From NCBI GenBank assembly GCA_012522795.1, contig JAAYJT010000042.1:1-64000 (forward strand): a stretch of 64,000 bases of DNA, written 5' to 3'. This document shows positions 17,601-26,306 of the stretch, piece after piece (position 1 is the stretch's first letter; every line of letters starts with the position of its first letter). The notes below the pieces were generated by a model that saw nothing but the letters and a program-made list of their open reading frames with translations, was not told the origin of the DNA and searched no databases. The DNA comes from Bacteroidales bacterium. Lineage in GTDB: Bacteria; Bacteroidota; Bacteroidia; Bacteroidales; JAAYJT01. The position numbers and the translations under genes are program-made.

Positions 17601-17817
17601 TAAAAATATCAGCAAAATAACCAGCATCTTCCTTTTTTACTGTATAATCAGGTGCTACGGAAATTTGCGGATCATAGTCGTCGTGGAATTTAACAAAGAT
17701 TTGTCCGTCAACATAATCTTTTTCGAAATTTTGTCCGTTAGCGACATAACCTGTCAGCATTAAGGTAAAGAATAAAATAGTTATCACCTTGCTGATCAAT
17801 TTGTTAGCATTTTTCAT
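14614..17817 (-). CDS. Secreted S8 subtilisin-like protease with PKD, dockerin-like and T9SS sorting domains
   Basis: A 1067-residue extracellular protease. After a signal peptide (1-28) comes a propeptide-like region, then the S8 domain with Asp176 (IAIVDN), His216 (SHGTHCAG), oxyanion Asn306 (SAGNE) and Ser379 (GTSMATP). Two PKD domains follow (about 445-527 and 533-615), then a beta-rich module (625-800) and a dockerin-like pair of calcium loops (803-860: DSNCDGVVSVLDIV and DVNGDNIINVQDVV). A strand-rich segment (875-975) resembles a cohesin fold. The end (985-1067, YPNPFSGSTMISYSL to FIKKIVSMK) is a type A T9SS sorting signal, so the protein is exported and anchored at the cell surface. 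Confidence 0.92.
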   Translation of the reverse strand: MKNANKLISKVITILFFTLMLTGYVANGQNFEKDYVDGQIFVKFHDDYDPQISVAPDYTVKKEDAGYFADIFNKHELISINRPLDANNDIKLLRTFLLTFTDHKALNKIISDLEAKPEIDYAEKVPCYYPDFKPNDSLYNLVNGPYKWKWHLDVINAEQAWEITKGDPEIKIAIVDNAVWSHHPDLTNKVVLQRNVVNNTPDSNPPNTGDPGDWSHGTHCAGLAAGETNNHLGIAAIGYNTSLIGVRASNQAVAITHSQQGVNWAINNGADVISMSYGGSGYSQTYQNIINTGAAMGISFLASAGNESDNAIRYPAGYAHVIAVVSTNDNDVKTDFSNWGTYVSVCAPGGYASPGPMGLLSTVFENTSMGYYDSYFGTSMATPVAAGLAGLMKSINPNLTNADLKSVMEATCVNIDALNPQWAGQLGAGRIDAYAAVKAVPFSPQPDFSTPVTIIQPGQSINFTDLTKGVPNSWNWTFNGGVPATSTVKDPTGITYSTPGTYNVTLTAQNAYGNETLTKQGFIVVTNNPAPYPQFEASSTAGCIYDPITIEDNTLYNPTSWQWSFTPSTYMFINGTTSASQHPEIIFTAPGVYSVHVTVVNANGTTTVVFDDHFSIDGRNLPLEDDFETGESDNFILSSNSKAFVKVDRRSAYESEFGLHFTGAGLFTGWSGTPTGTTPEQAWNSNVDFHGFAEICNVDATNMPEVYLAFDLRQTYSLGIKFSWFRVLINDTVQIADIDGVMDFNPTTNADPFSKKIFDLSEFKGTAFTITLQSSCRIHDKINNEGDNVFIDNIFIGSMSLPLLGDSNCDGVVSVLDIVTTTNYILLQNPTPFCFENADVNGDNIINVQDVVGTNSIIVGERKHGSQIVNSETGYIYLNNDGIDLANDGTLAGLQFDIQGLTMKDVEIALRGYEFRCAEIGNSLRCIIFSFDNSPLPAERKTIMKFKTRLNDLTWGDVVAANVNAIEVPMIKYQYNENLMTKIYEPAVYPNPFSGSTMISYSLPVDSQVNIELFNSQGKMILSLKDTYEPAGDYQLPVESEDMLPGIYFCRISIGNEMFIKKIVSMK

Positions 17818-17856
17818 TGTGGGATTTTTTTGATGAATATTACATTTTAAAGGCTA

Positions 17857-17864
17857 CAAAAATA
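17857..17864 (-). promoter_or_regulatory. Bacteroidota -7 box (TATTTTTG)
   Basis: Minus-strand TATTTTTG, 40 bases before the S8 protease ATG. A TTTTG lies about 25 bases further upstream, slightly beyond the usual spacing. Confidence 0.45.
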
Positions 17865-17977
17865 CAATTTTTAACTTAAACCCGACTTTCAAAAACTGAG
17901 TTTCTGTTTCAAAAAGTAATACTTAGGCTCATAAGAACAAAAATTAGTACTTTCGTAGTCAAATTAAAAAATGTAAA

Positions 17978-19240
17978 ATGACTATACTTATCACAAATAT
18001 AAAAGAGCTTGTAGGTGTTGATTATGAAAGAAAAGCAAGGTTGTGCGGATCTGAAATGGAAACTCTTAAAACTATTGAGAATGCTTTTTTACTTATTGAA
18101 AACGGATTGATATCATTATTCGGACAGATGAAAGAATTAAATAATTCTGTTGTTAATGATCCGGTTCGTGAAATTACAAAAATAGATGCCGGCGGACGTA
18201 TGGTTTTTCCTTCATTCTGCGATTCACACACTCATCTTGTGTATGCCGGAAGTCGTGAGATTGAATATATAGATAAGATCAGGGGGTTGTCGTATGAAGA
18301 AATTGCAAAGCGTGGGGGAGGAATACTCAATTCAGCCAGAAAACTTCATGACACCTCATTTGAAAGCCTTGTAGAACAAGCAACTGAGCGGCTTAATGAA
18401 ATCATTAAGCTGGGAACCGGTGCTGTTGAAATTAAATCGGGTTATGGTTTGAACACAGAAGATGAGCTTAAAATGCTCAGGGTGATTAAAAAGCTTAAAG
18501 AAACTTCGCCGCTGACAATTGTATCAACCTTTCTTGGCGCTCATGCAGTTCCTGCTGAATATAAAGGTCGTCAAAGCGAGTATGTTGACCATATAATAAA
18601 CGAAATGATACCTTTGGTTGCTGCCGAAGAGCTTGCTGATTATATAGATGTGTTTTGCGATAAAGGTTTTTTTACGGTTGAAGAAACAGAGCGAATACTT
18701 ATGGCAGGAATCAAACATGGGATGCGCCCAAAGATACATGCCAATGAGCTTGATTATTCTGGTGGGATACAGGTGGGAGTAAAATACAATGCTTTGTCAG
18801 TTGATCATCTGGAATATACCGGAGAAGAAGAGATCAAATGCCTACTTGGTTCGGAAACAATGCCAACATTATTGCCCGGAGCATCATTCTTTCTTGGTTT
18901 GATATACGCACCTGCCCGCCGTATGATTGACGCAGGTTTGCCGGTTGCTCTGGCAAGCGATTTTAACCCAGGATCTTCGCCATCAGGAAATATGCAACTG
19001 GTTTTATCAATGGGTTGTATAAAATACAAGATGACTCCTGAGGAAGCAATTAATGCCGTTACTCTAAACAGCGCCTATGCCATGGGTTTAAGCGAGGATT
19101 TGGGAAGTATTGCAGTAGGTAAAAAAGCCAATGTGTTCATTACCAAACCTGTCCCAACATATTCCTTTTTACCTTACGCCTACGGTAGCAATAAAGTGGC
19201 CACTGTGATATTAAATGGCGAAATACAGAAATTAAGTTAA
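17978..19240 (+). CDS. hutI: Imidazolonepropionase
   Basis: A 420-residue amidohydrolase that opens 4-imidazolone-5-propanoate to N-formimino-L-glutamate, third step of histidine breakdown. The metal site begins with FCDSHTHLVYAGSRE, a signature of HutI. Further ligands lie in FLGAHAVP, IHANELDYSGG and the late ASDFNPGSSPSGNM. Length is normal. It is followed by ftcD after 68 bases, which handles the product. hutH and hutU are not in this window, so the pathway must be completed elsewhere. A promoter was not clearly found. Confidence 0.96.
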   Translation: MTILITNIKELVGVDYERKARLCGSEMETLKTIENAFLLIENGLISLFGQMKELNNSVVNDPVREITKIDAGGRMVFPSFCDSHTHLVYAGSREIEYIDKIRGLSYEEIAKRGGGILNSARKLHDTSFESLVEQATERLNEIIKLGTGAVEIKSGYGLNTEDELKMLRVIKKLKETSPLTIVSTFLGAHAVPAEYKGRQSEYVDHIINEMIPLVAAEELADYIDVFCDKGFFTVEETERILMAGIKHGMRPKIHANELDYSGGIQVGVKYNALSVDHLEYTGEEEIKCLLGSETMPTLLPGASFFLGLIYAPARRMIDAGLPVALASDFNPGSSPSGNMQLVLSMGCIKYKMTPEEAINAVTLNSAYAMGLSEDLGSIAVGKKANVFITKPVPTYSFLPYAYGSNKVATVILNGEIQKLS

Positions 19241-19308
19241 GGTATTGATCCGCTATTAATTTGTAAATATTTTATTAAATAATAATCAAATAAACCATTA
19301 AATTTTTT

Positions 19309-20994
19309 ATGAAACAACTTATTGAATGTGTACCTAATTTTAGTGAAGGCCGTAATATGGCTGTTATTAAGCAAATTACTGATCAGATCGAAACTGTTGA
19401 AGGTGTCAAGCTTCTTGATGTAGATCCGGGTGCGGCTACCAATCGAACTGTTGTAACTTTTGTGGGAACTCCTGATGAAGTGGTTGAAGCTGCTTTTAGG
19501 GCTGTTAAAAAAGCGTCAGAGGTAATTGATATGCGTCACCATAAAGGAGAGCATCCGCGTTTTGGCGCCACAGATGTTTGTCCGTTGGTTCCAATATCAG
19601 GCATTACCATGGAGGAAACTGTGGTTCATGCCCGTAAGCTTGCTGAACGGATTGGAGATGAATTGGGTATTCCTGTTTATTGTTATGAAAATGCAGCCTT
19701 TACACCTGAACGAAAAAATCTGGCTAATTGCCGCGCAGGGGAATATGAAGGCTTGCCTGAAAAGCTTGCAAAACCTGAATGGAAACCAGATTTTGGTCCG
19801 GCTTCTTTCAACGCTAAAGCAGGCGCAACAGCTGTAGGAGCAAGAGATTTTCTTGTAGCTTATAATATAAACCTGAACACCACTTCAACACGAAGGGCTA
19901 ATGCCGTTGCTTTTGACATAAGAGAGAGAGGACGTCCCATGCGTGAAGGAAACCCTATTACAGGGAAAATTGTAAAGGATGAGAAAGGGAATGATGTTTA
20001 TATCCCGGGTTCTTTAAAGGAATGTAAGGCAATTGGATGGTTCATTGAAGAATATGGTGTAGCCCAAATTTCAATTAATCTTACAAACATAAGTGTTACT
20101 CCGGTACATATAGCTTTTGAGGAAACATGTAAAAAAGCCAATGAGCGTGGATTAAGGGTAACAGGTTCTGAAATTGTAGGTTTGATCCCTCTGAAAGCAA
20201 TGCTTGATGCAGGTAAATATTTTTTACGTAAACAAAAACGTTCGCTTGGAGTATCGGAGGAAGAGATAATAAAAATTGCAGTAAAATCTATGGGGCTTGA
20301 CGAGCTGAAACCTTTTAAGCCTGAAGAAAAAATAATTGAATATATACTTCGTGACAAGACTGAGAAACGGTTGGTAGATCTTACCCTTATGGAATATGCC
20401 AATATAACTGCCAGCGAGTCACCAACACCGGGTGGTGGTTCAGCTTCAGCATATATAGGAGCTTTAGGTACTTCTTTAGGAACCATGGTTGCAAATCTAT
20501 CAGCACATAAGGCAGGATGGGATGATCGTTGGAAAGAGTTTTCTGACTGGGCAGAGAAAGGACAGAAAATCAAGGATGAACTCTTGTTCTTGGTTGATGA
20601 AGATACCAGATCATATAATCTTATTATTGAAGCTTTTAAACTGCCAAAAGGCACTCCGGAGGAAATTGCCGAACGTAAAAAGGCAATTCAGGATGCTACC
20701 CGTTATGCAATTGAGATCCCATTTAAGGTTATGCAAAAAGCTTTTGAATCAATGGAGGTAATAAAAGCAATGACTGAGCATGGTAATCCAAGTTCGGTAT
20801 CTGATGCCGGAGTTGGTGCGCTTTGTGCCCGTACTGCCGTTATGGGAGCTTTTATGAATGTCAGGATCAATGCATCAGGACTTGAAGACAAAGATTTTAT
20901 AAATGATATAATTGCCAAAGGAGCTGTTATAGAGAAAGAGGCAAAAGATCTTGAAGCTCAGATCCTTGAAATAGTATTTGAAAAGGTAAAATAA
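19309..20994 (+). CDS. ftcD: Glutamate formimidoyltransferase / formimidoyl-THF cyclodeaminase
   Basis: A 561-residue fused enzyme. The N-terminal part (1 to about 300, MKQLIECVPNFSEGRN and HHKGEHPRFGATDVCP) moves the formimino group from formiminoglutamate to tetrahydrofolate. The C-terminal FTCD_C domain (from about 360, ITASESPTPGGGSASAYIGA) removes ammonia to give methenyl-THF. Both activities on one chain, as in animals, is common in Bacteroidota. The final products are glutamate and one-carbon units. It lies directly after hutI and only four bases before the HD-domain gene. Confidence 0.95.
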   Translation: MKQLIECVPNFSEGRNMAVIKQITDQIETVEGVKLLDVDPGAATNRTVVTFVGTPDEVVEAAFRAVKKASEVIDMRHHKGEHPRFGATDVCPLVPISGITMEETVVHARKLAERIGDELGIPVYCYENAAFTPERKNLANCRAGEYEGLPEKLAKPEWKPDFGPASFNAKAGATAVGARDFLVAYNINLNTTSTRRANAVAFDIRERGRPMREGNPITGKIVKDEKGNDVYIPGSLKECKAIGWFIEEYGVAQISINLTNISVTPVHIAFEETCKKANERGLRVTGSEIVGLIPLKAMLDAGKYFLRKQKRSLGVSEEEIIKIAVKSMGLDELKPFKPEEKIIEYILRDKTEKRLVDLTLMEYANITASESPTPGGGSASAYIGALGTSLGTMVANLSAHKAGWDDRWKEFSDWAEKGQKIKDELLFLVDEDTRSYNLIIEAFKLPKGTPEEIAERKKAIQDATRYAIEIPFKVMQKAFESMEVIKAMTEHGNPSSVSDAGVGALCARTAVMGAFMNVRINASGLEDKDFINDIIAKGAVIEKEAKDLEAQILEIVFEKVK

Positions 20995-20998
20995 CAGA

Positions 20999-21580
20999 GT
21001 GGAAAATCCGACTTTCAATCCCGGGAAATTCAAATTACACCAGAGCCATTTTGAATCGAAAAGTTCGCTGCATGGCATAAAACACACATACAGGGTAATG
21101 TGTCATGTATTGGTTCTGGGTAACAAAATGAAATGGGAGCGAGAAACTCGCCTGGCTTTTTGTGCTGCCTTTATCCATGATATGTCGCGCCTTCACGATG
21201 GTTATTGTACGAACCATGGCTTGTGGGCAGCACAAAATAAATTACCGGAGTTTACTGAGTTTTTTCAAAGTCAGGGAATTAATAATTATGAGATTGAAGA
21301 GATAGGAGTAGCTGTTCAGAACCATTCTGAAAGATTTGAATTGGAAAAAAATAATAAATTCTGGAAAACAACAGCTTTACTTAAAGATGCTGATGCGCTC
21401 GATCGTATCAGATTAGGTGAGAACAACCTCGATCCGGCTTATCTGAGACTCAGTTATTCAAAAGAAATGATCCTCTTTGCCAGGGATTTGTATTTTGCTT
21501 CTACAACTAAGGAGATCAATGATTTTAACGATATGTTAAAGCTGGCAGAATCAATAATGAACAAGGATATGTTGAAATAA
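20999..21580 (+). CDS. HD-domain phosphohydrolase-like protein
   Basis: A 193-residue protein. A GTG start four bases after ftcD is chosen because the first metal histidine lies early (SLHGIKHTYRVM). The HD pair is in AAFIHDMSRLHDG, further histidines in NHGLWA and QNHSERF, and the last aspartate in LLKDADALDRIRLG. The set is complete, so a metal-dependent phosphohydrolase is likely; substrates of such proteins range from nucleotides to cyclic dinucleotides and cannot be told here. Tight coupling to hutI-ftcD suggests co-expression, but a role in histidine use is not established. Confidence 0.8.
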   Translation: MENPTFNPGKFKLHQSHFESKSSLHGIKHTYRVMCHVLVLGNKMKWERETRLAFCAAFIHDMSRLHDGYCTNHGLWAAQNKLPEFTEFFQSQGINNYEIEEIGVAVQNHSERFELEKNNKFWKTTALLKDADALDRIRLGENNLDPAYLRLSYSKEMILFARDLYFASTTKEINDFNDMLKLAESIMNKDMLK

Positions 21581-21685
21581 AATTGGCTGGAAATTCAAAT
21601 TTCCGAAATGGTAAATTATTATGGGTTTTGGGTAAGAAAGCCATAAATTATACCTTTCAGTAGCCCCTGCTTTTTTAATTAGTAT

Positions 21686-21693
21686 TAACTTTG
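21686..21693 (+). promoter_or_regulatory. Bacteroidota -7 box (TAACTTTG)
   Basis: Matches TAnnTTTG and lies 34 bases before the M6 protease start; a T run near 21671 may serve as the -33 element. Confidence 0.55.
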
Positions 21694-21727
21694 CCATCTA
21701 TTATTATTCTCATTAAATTTTTTAAAC

Positions 21728-24664
21728 ATGAAAACTGTTTTTACTAAATCCGGGAATCTGATGAAAAAACTAAAGATTTCTCTGGTTCTATTATTTTTTA
21801 TGAGCTCATTTGCTCTCACGGCCGCCTGGTTCGACAGCCTGCCATACACTGTTACCCAACCTGATAGAAGTACAATTGAATGCTTTGTATCGGGTGATGA
21901 GTTTTTTAACTGGCTTCACGACGATGCTGGTTATACGATCATTGTAGGTGATGACGGATTTTACTATTATGGCACTGTTGAAGGTGAAATAGTTGTTCCT
22001 ACTGCCTACAGAGTTAATAGTGTAAATCCTGAAAGCATAGGTTTGCAGCCATGGGCTAAAATTTCACAAAGAGAGTATCAGAATAAAAGGGATGAGTTCT
22101 GGAAAGATGCCAACCGTTCAACCCGCGCACCTCATGCCGGAACATTGAATAATTTGGTTGTTTACATCAGATTTAACGATCAGCCAGAGTTTACGCTTCC
22201 ACGTTCAGTTTACGATGGTCGTTTTAACAATACCAATGGATCTTCATTAAAAACATATTATACTGAGGTTTCGTATGATAATTTATTGATTGACAGCCAT
22301 CATTATCCAATCTGTGACCTTTCGGTTAACCTGTCCTATCAGGATCCGCATAATAGAAGTTATTTTGAACCATATCATGCAGTCAATAATCCTGATGGTT
22401 ATAAAAACTCTTCACAACGTACCAACAGGGAGCATACTTTATTAAAAGATGCCATTGCTTTCATTCATGATGAAGTACCGCTTGACTTAGATATTGATGC
22501 CGACAACGACGGATATGTTGATAACATGTGTTTTGTAATCCGCGGAAACTCCGGTGCATGGGCTGATCTGTTATGGGCACATCGCTGGGTGCTTTATTCC
22601 TATAATGTTCATATTCATGGGAAAAAGGTATATGATTACACATTCCAGCCTGAAAATCAAAATGATGTTCAGACTCTTTGTCATGAAATGTTTCATTCTC
22701 TCGGTGCTCCTGACCTGTATCACTACACAAGTAATGGTATTGCACCTGCCGGACCGTGGGATTTAATGGAAAGTGGTTTTGGGCATATGCTTGGATATAT
22801 GAAATACAAATATGCAAACCACACATGGATCACAGAAATACCTGAAATTACGACAGCAGGAACTTATACGCTCAATCCTTTAACTTCACCCTCAAATAAT
22901 ATTTACAAAATTGCCTCGCCAAATTCGCCAACACAATTTTTTATTGTGGAATATAGAAGAAAAGTTCCAGGAACATTTGAAATGAATCTACCGGGTTCAG
23001 GACTTTTGGTTTATCGGATTGATGTAACAGTTGGTGATGGCAATGCCGATGGTCCGCCGGACGAAGTATATGTTTATCGCCCCAATGGCACTACAACAAA
23101 TAACGGCACTGTAAACCAAGCATATTTTGCTGCAAATGTTAATCGTACTGCTATCAATGACGAAACCAACCCGAGCAGCTTTTTGCAGAATGGTAGTCCG
23201 GGCGGTTTGAACATTTTCAATATTGGACAGGCAGGCGAAACAATTTCATTTGATGTTTTAATGGGCACCGAGATCATTCCTGATATTATCGCTGATGTGA
23301 CAACAGTTCCTCTTGGTGGTTCAGTTTATTTTACTGATAACTCTTCAAATAATCCTACTTCATGGTTATGGAGTTTCCCTGGTGGCAATCCGGCAACATC
23401 CACACAGCCAAATCCGACCGTTTCTTATGAAACACTGGGTATTTATGATGTAAGCCTTGAAGTTTCAAATAGTCTTGGAAGTGCTCAGATAAATCTGGAA
23501 AACTTTATCATTGTTGGCGATCCTGAAATTCAGGTTACACCTGAAGCTTTAAATATCACCCTTGCACCCAATCAAAACGGAATAGCTGATCTGAAAATTA
23601 CAAACACAGGTAATACCTGGCTGCGCTATTCATCTGAAAAAGAATTTATAAGCGCTGCTGGTGAAGTGGGAACCATACTCGGAACCTATGGAAATGTATC
23701 CTTCAGCCGTAGTGGTATCACCTGGGCTGACGGCTCATTGTATATTGTTGGGCTGAATGGCACATTAAACGTTTATGATACAGTTCAGAAACAAATTGTC
23801 AATACATTTGACATTCACGCACAACCATTTAGTATAGCCTATGACGGTGAATATCTCTGGATAGGAGAAAATAATGGGACTGTTTTCGCATATACTCTTG
23901 ATGGTGTCGCAACAGGTGCTTCTTTTCAGTTGCCTACAAGTGATATTTATTCTCTGACATGGGATGGAAATTATTTTATTGTCAATCTTATTGGATCATC
24001 AAGCCCTAATTTCTACAGAGTTGATAATCAGGGAAATATATTGCAATTATTAACTACAAGTTTTGAAGACCGCGTTACACAATTAGTTTGGGTACCTTCT
24101 CATGCCGAAGGAAATCTATGGGCGAGCTCATTGGGCAAAATACTTCATTTTGCTGAAACTGACGATGGCAGGTTTGAGGTAATTGAAGAATTCAATGCTC
24201 CTACAAGTCTTAGCTATTCTATTGGGCATGATGGCACTGACCTATGGTGGAGCGGACTTGGCAATCAGCTCTATCGTTTTGAAGACGGGGTGCAGGACTG
24301 GTTTTATTATTTAGATGACACTACCCTGATCGAAGCAAATTCGAGTGTGGAATTTCCGATTTATTTTAAAACTAAAAGTCTTGAAATAGGTGTACATAGC
24401 GGAATAATAAAACTGTATTGCAATGATCCTTTAAACCCTGTTGTGGAAATCCCTGTGAATCTCATTGTTAACTATGATGTTGTATTGCCCGGCGATTCAA
24501 ATTGCGATGGTGTTGTAAATATTAATGACCTTGTACATACAGTAAATTATATCCTGGGTATGAGCCCTATACCATTCTGCTTTGATAATGCTGATTTTAA
24601 CGGCGATGGTGCGGTGGACGCAAATGACCTTGTGTTGACAATTAACCTTATTATGGGATTATAA
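21728..24664 (+). CDS. Secreted M6-family metalloprotease with PKD and C-terminal dockerin-like domain
   Basis: A 978-residue secreted protein. Either the ATG at 21728 or the one at 21761 gives a signal peptide (ending near FALTAA). The M6 (immune-inhibitor-A-like) domain has HEMFHSLGAPD (H319, E320, H323) and the Met-turn DLMESG near 345. A PKD domain spans about 523-597, then a beta-propeller-like region (about 640-890). The last 60 residues (918-978) form a dockerin-like pair of calcium loops (DSNCDGVVNINDLV and DFNGDGAVDANDLV). There is no T9SS sorting domain after it, unlike the S8 protease nearby. It probably degrades extracellular protein. Confidence 0.9.
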   Translation: MKTVFTKSGNLMKKLKISLVLLFFMSSFALTAAWFDSLPYTVTQPDRSTIECFVSGDEFFNWLHDDAGYTIIVGDDGFYYYGTVEGEIVVPTAYRVNSVNPESIGLQPWAKISQREYQNKRDEFWKDANRSTRAPHAGTLNNLVVYIRFNDQPEFTLPRSVYDGRFNNTNGSSLKTYYTEVSYDNLLIDSHHYPICDLSVNLSYQDPHNRSYFEPYHAVNNPDGYKNSSQRTNREHTLLKDAIAFIHDEVPLDLDIDADNDGYVDNMCFVIRGNSGAWADLLWAHRWVLYSYNVHIHGKKVYDYTFQPENQNDVQTLCHEMFHSLGAPDLYHYTSNGIAPAGPWDLMESGFGHMLGYMKYKYANHTWITEIPEITTAGTYTLNPLTSPSNNIYKIASPNSPTQFFIVEYRRKVPGTFEMNLPGSGLLVYRIDVTVGDGNADGPPDEVYVYRPNGTTTNNGTVNQAYFAANVNRTAINDETNPSSFLQNGSPGGLNIFNIGQAGETISFDVLMGTEIIPDIIADVTTVPLGGSVYFTDNSSNNPTSWLWSFPGGNPATSTQPNPTVSYETLGIYDVSLEVSNSLGSAQINLENFIIVGDPEIQVTPEALNITLAPNQNGIADLKITNTGNTWLRYSSEKEFISAAGEVGTILGTYGNVSFSRSGITWADGSLYIVGLNGTLNVYDTVQKQIVNTFDIHAQPFSIAYDGEYLWIGENNGTVFAYTLDGVATGASFQLPTSDIYSLTWDGNYFIVNLIGSSSPNFYRVDNQGNILQLLTTSFEDRVTQLVWVPSHAEGNLWASSLGKILHFAETDDGRFEVIEEFNAPTSLSYSIGHDGTDLWWSGLGNQLYRFEDGVQDWFYYLDDTTLIEANSSVEFPIYFKTKSLEIGVHSGIIKLYCNDPLNPVVEIPVNLIVNYDVVLPGDSNCDGVVNINDLVHTVNYILGMSPIPFCFDNADFNGDGAVDANDLVLTINLIMGL

Positions 24665-24685
24665 ATTCAACTGAAATTATAAACG

Positions 24686-24736
24686 CCACGAATGCGGGGA
24701 ATGGAAATTCAGGTTCTGCATTCGTGGTTTTTTTGT
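24686..24736 (+). terminator. Rho-independent terminator after the M6 protease
   Basis: A perfect 10-bp stem (24686-24695 with 24718-24727; CCACGAATGC/GCATTCGTGG) is followed by a run of T. It lies 22 bases after the M6 stop. Confidence 0.88.
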
Positions 24737-24775
24737 GATTTCAATTAAAGATTTTGCTATTTGGTTAATTTTATT

Positions 24776-25470
24776 TTAACGTAGGTTCGACATATTTTTG
24801 AATAGTGTAAGTTGCTGTGAGTAAACTTTTTCAAGCTGGATAGCTGGTTTTTTAGGAAATAAACTATAAGCAATCAATGATGAAATGAAGTTTACAATAA
24901 AATTTGTAAAGTAACGATGTCTTGAATGTTCAATTAGGTAAATGTTTTTCAGTTCATCGTTGTTAGATTCAATTATTGCTCTCTTGCGCAACGGTAGTTT
25001 ATCTTCAAAGCTAAGTAGGGAGTTTCTCATATTGCTACGGACCTTTGTTATCAGGTGTATACCACTATCAGATAAAAATTCAAACAGCTTCTGTGATATA
25101 TATCCCGGCGCCAAATAGTTTTCCTTGAACTTTATCAAGTAAACTGCTTCTTAATAGCTGTTCCCAATCATCAACGTTACCCTGGGCTATGATAAAGTCA
25201 ATAATTTCACCTTTATCGTTCACAACTAGATGAAGTTTAAAACATTAAAACCAGACCATACTCCTTTTACCCCTCTGTGCAATACCTTTGAATACCTTTG
25301 TTACACATTTTCAATGTTAATGAAGTACCTGTATAATTGCCCATACATACATATCATTTTAAGGTATGGAGTCATAGGCAACATTTCTTTTTGCATGAAT
25401 TCAACAAAACGGTTGCAGGAAACCAACTTAGGGAAGTCATTTTAAAGATGAGTTTTAATATAGAAAAGTT
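24776..25470 (-). mobile_element. Degraded IS982-family transposase
   Basis: The last 120 residues (24776-25138) keep typical IS982 text: GYISQKLFE, LITKVRSNMRNSL, DKLPLRKRAIIES and IEHSRHRYFTNFIVN. Upstream, the minus strand in shifted frames reads FPKLVSCNRFVEFMQKEMLP, then VFKGIAQRGKRSM, FKLHLVVNDKGEIIDF and IAQGNVDDW, with a TAG/TAA and at least two frame changes. The N-terminal part is weak or lost, and no clear terminal inverted repeats were found. The element is dead and marks the left side of the arsenic island. Confidence 0.8.
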
Positions 25471-25680
25471 GGAAATGCTTAAAGTTTCAGAAACTTCCCA
25501 AATGGAAAGTGTATCAGGATTGTAATAACTTCACTATTCGACATTGAAAGGGGTTTGTTTTTTTTAGTTTGTCGACATAAATATAGGAAGACTTTCTCTA
25601 TTATTTAATTGAACATCAACTTGTTAGTAAAATATTTTAAAACTGATAATAACCACAAAATTCAGAAATCCGATAAATCG

Positions 25681-25694
25681 AACTAACGTTAGTT
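25681..25694. promoter_or_regulatory. 14-bp perfect palindrome, possible operator
   Basis: The sequence AACTAACGTTAGTT equals its own reverse complement. It lies in the non-coding gap between the IS982 remnant and arsR, about 260 bases before arsR. Such size fits a dimeric repressor site, but no cognate regulator is evident. Confidence 0.3.
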
Positions 25695-25922
25695 TATTAG
25701 TAACTCCCAAAAACACTCCCTTAGCAAAATAACCATCTCATAAAAGATTGATTTTTCAAAATAATACCGATTGGAAAAATATAACAGACCAATTATCGCT
25801 CCGCTCAATTTTTCTGAATGTTTTAACCACCGGCATTAACGATTGTAATTTACAAAACAGCTTGGACTATTTTGTAAATACAATTCGTATAAAGTAAAGA
25901 TTAAAGCTGAATTTAAAATCTT

Positions 25923-25940
25923 TATTGTAATATTGCAATA
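25923..25940. promoter_or_regulatory. Likely ArsR operator
   Basis: An 18-bp near-perfect palindrome (TATTGTAATATTGCAATA, one mismatched pair) ends 14 bases before the arsR start. Position and form fit autoregulation by ArsR-family repressors, which leave the DNA when arsenite binds. Confidence 0.55.
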
Positions 25941-25954
25941 AATAAATAGATAAA

Positions 25955-26287
25955 ATGAGAGTCTCAAGAAAGAGTAGTTACACAGATGCTCAGCAGAAAA
26001 TGGCAGTATTATTAAAAGCTTTGGGGCACCCTGCCAGGGTAGCAATTATGGAGCATTTGTTAAAAGTAAACGCTTGTATTTGTAATGATATCGTTGATGA
26101 ATTGCCTTTGGCTCAACCGACTGTTTCACAGCATTTGAAAGAACTAAAAAATGCTGGATTGATAAAAGGAAGTATTGAAGGAAATACAATTTGCTATTGT
26201 ATCAACGAAAAAGGAATTGAAAAGCTGAATCATTACTTTTCAATTTTTTCATCTCAACTGATCAAACAAGAAAATGATTATTGTTAA
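25955..26287 (+). CDS. arsR: ArsR-family transcriptional repressor
   Basis: A 110-residue winged-helix protein. The recognition region is LPLAQPTVSQHLKELKNAGL (residues about 50-70), followed by the wing (IKGSIEGNTICYCI). Cysteines in NACICND and ICYC plus the last residue YC could bind As(III); the classical ELCVCDL motif is replaced by NACICNDIVDEL, which keeps the CxC pair. It is first in the arsenic operon, 19 bases before arsM, and has a palindrome just upstream that could be its own operator. It probably controls arsM, the broken pump and arsC. Confidence 0.9.
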   Translation: MRVSRKSSYTDAQQKMAVLLKALGHPARVAIMEHLLKVNACICNDIVDELPLAQPTVSQHLKELKNAGLIKGSIEGNTICYCINEKGIEKLNHYFSIFSSQLIKQENDYC

Positions 26288-26306
26288 ACATTTAAAAATG
26301 AATACA

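Noticed and set aside
19998-20654. Antisense 218-codon frame inside ftcD
   Set aside because: It lies fully opposite a well-supported enzyme, is serine/proline-rich as expected for a shadow frame, and has no own context.
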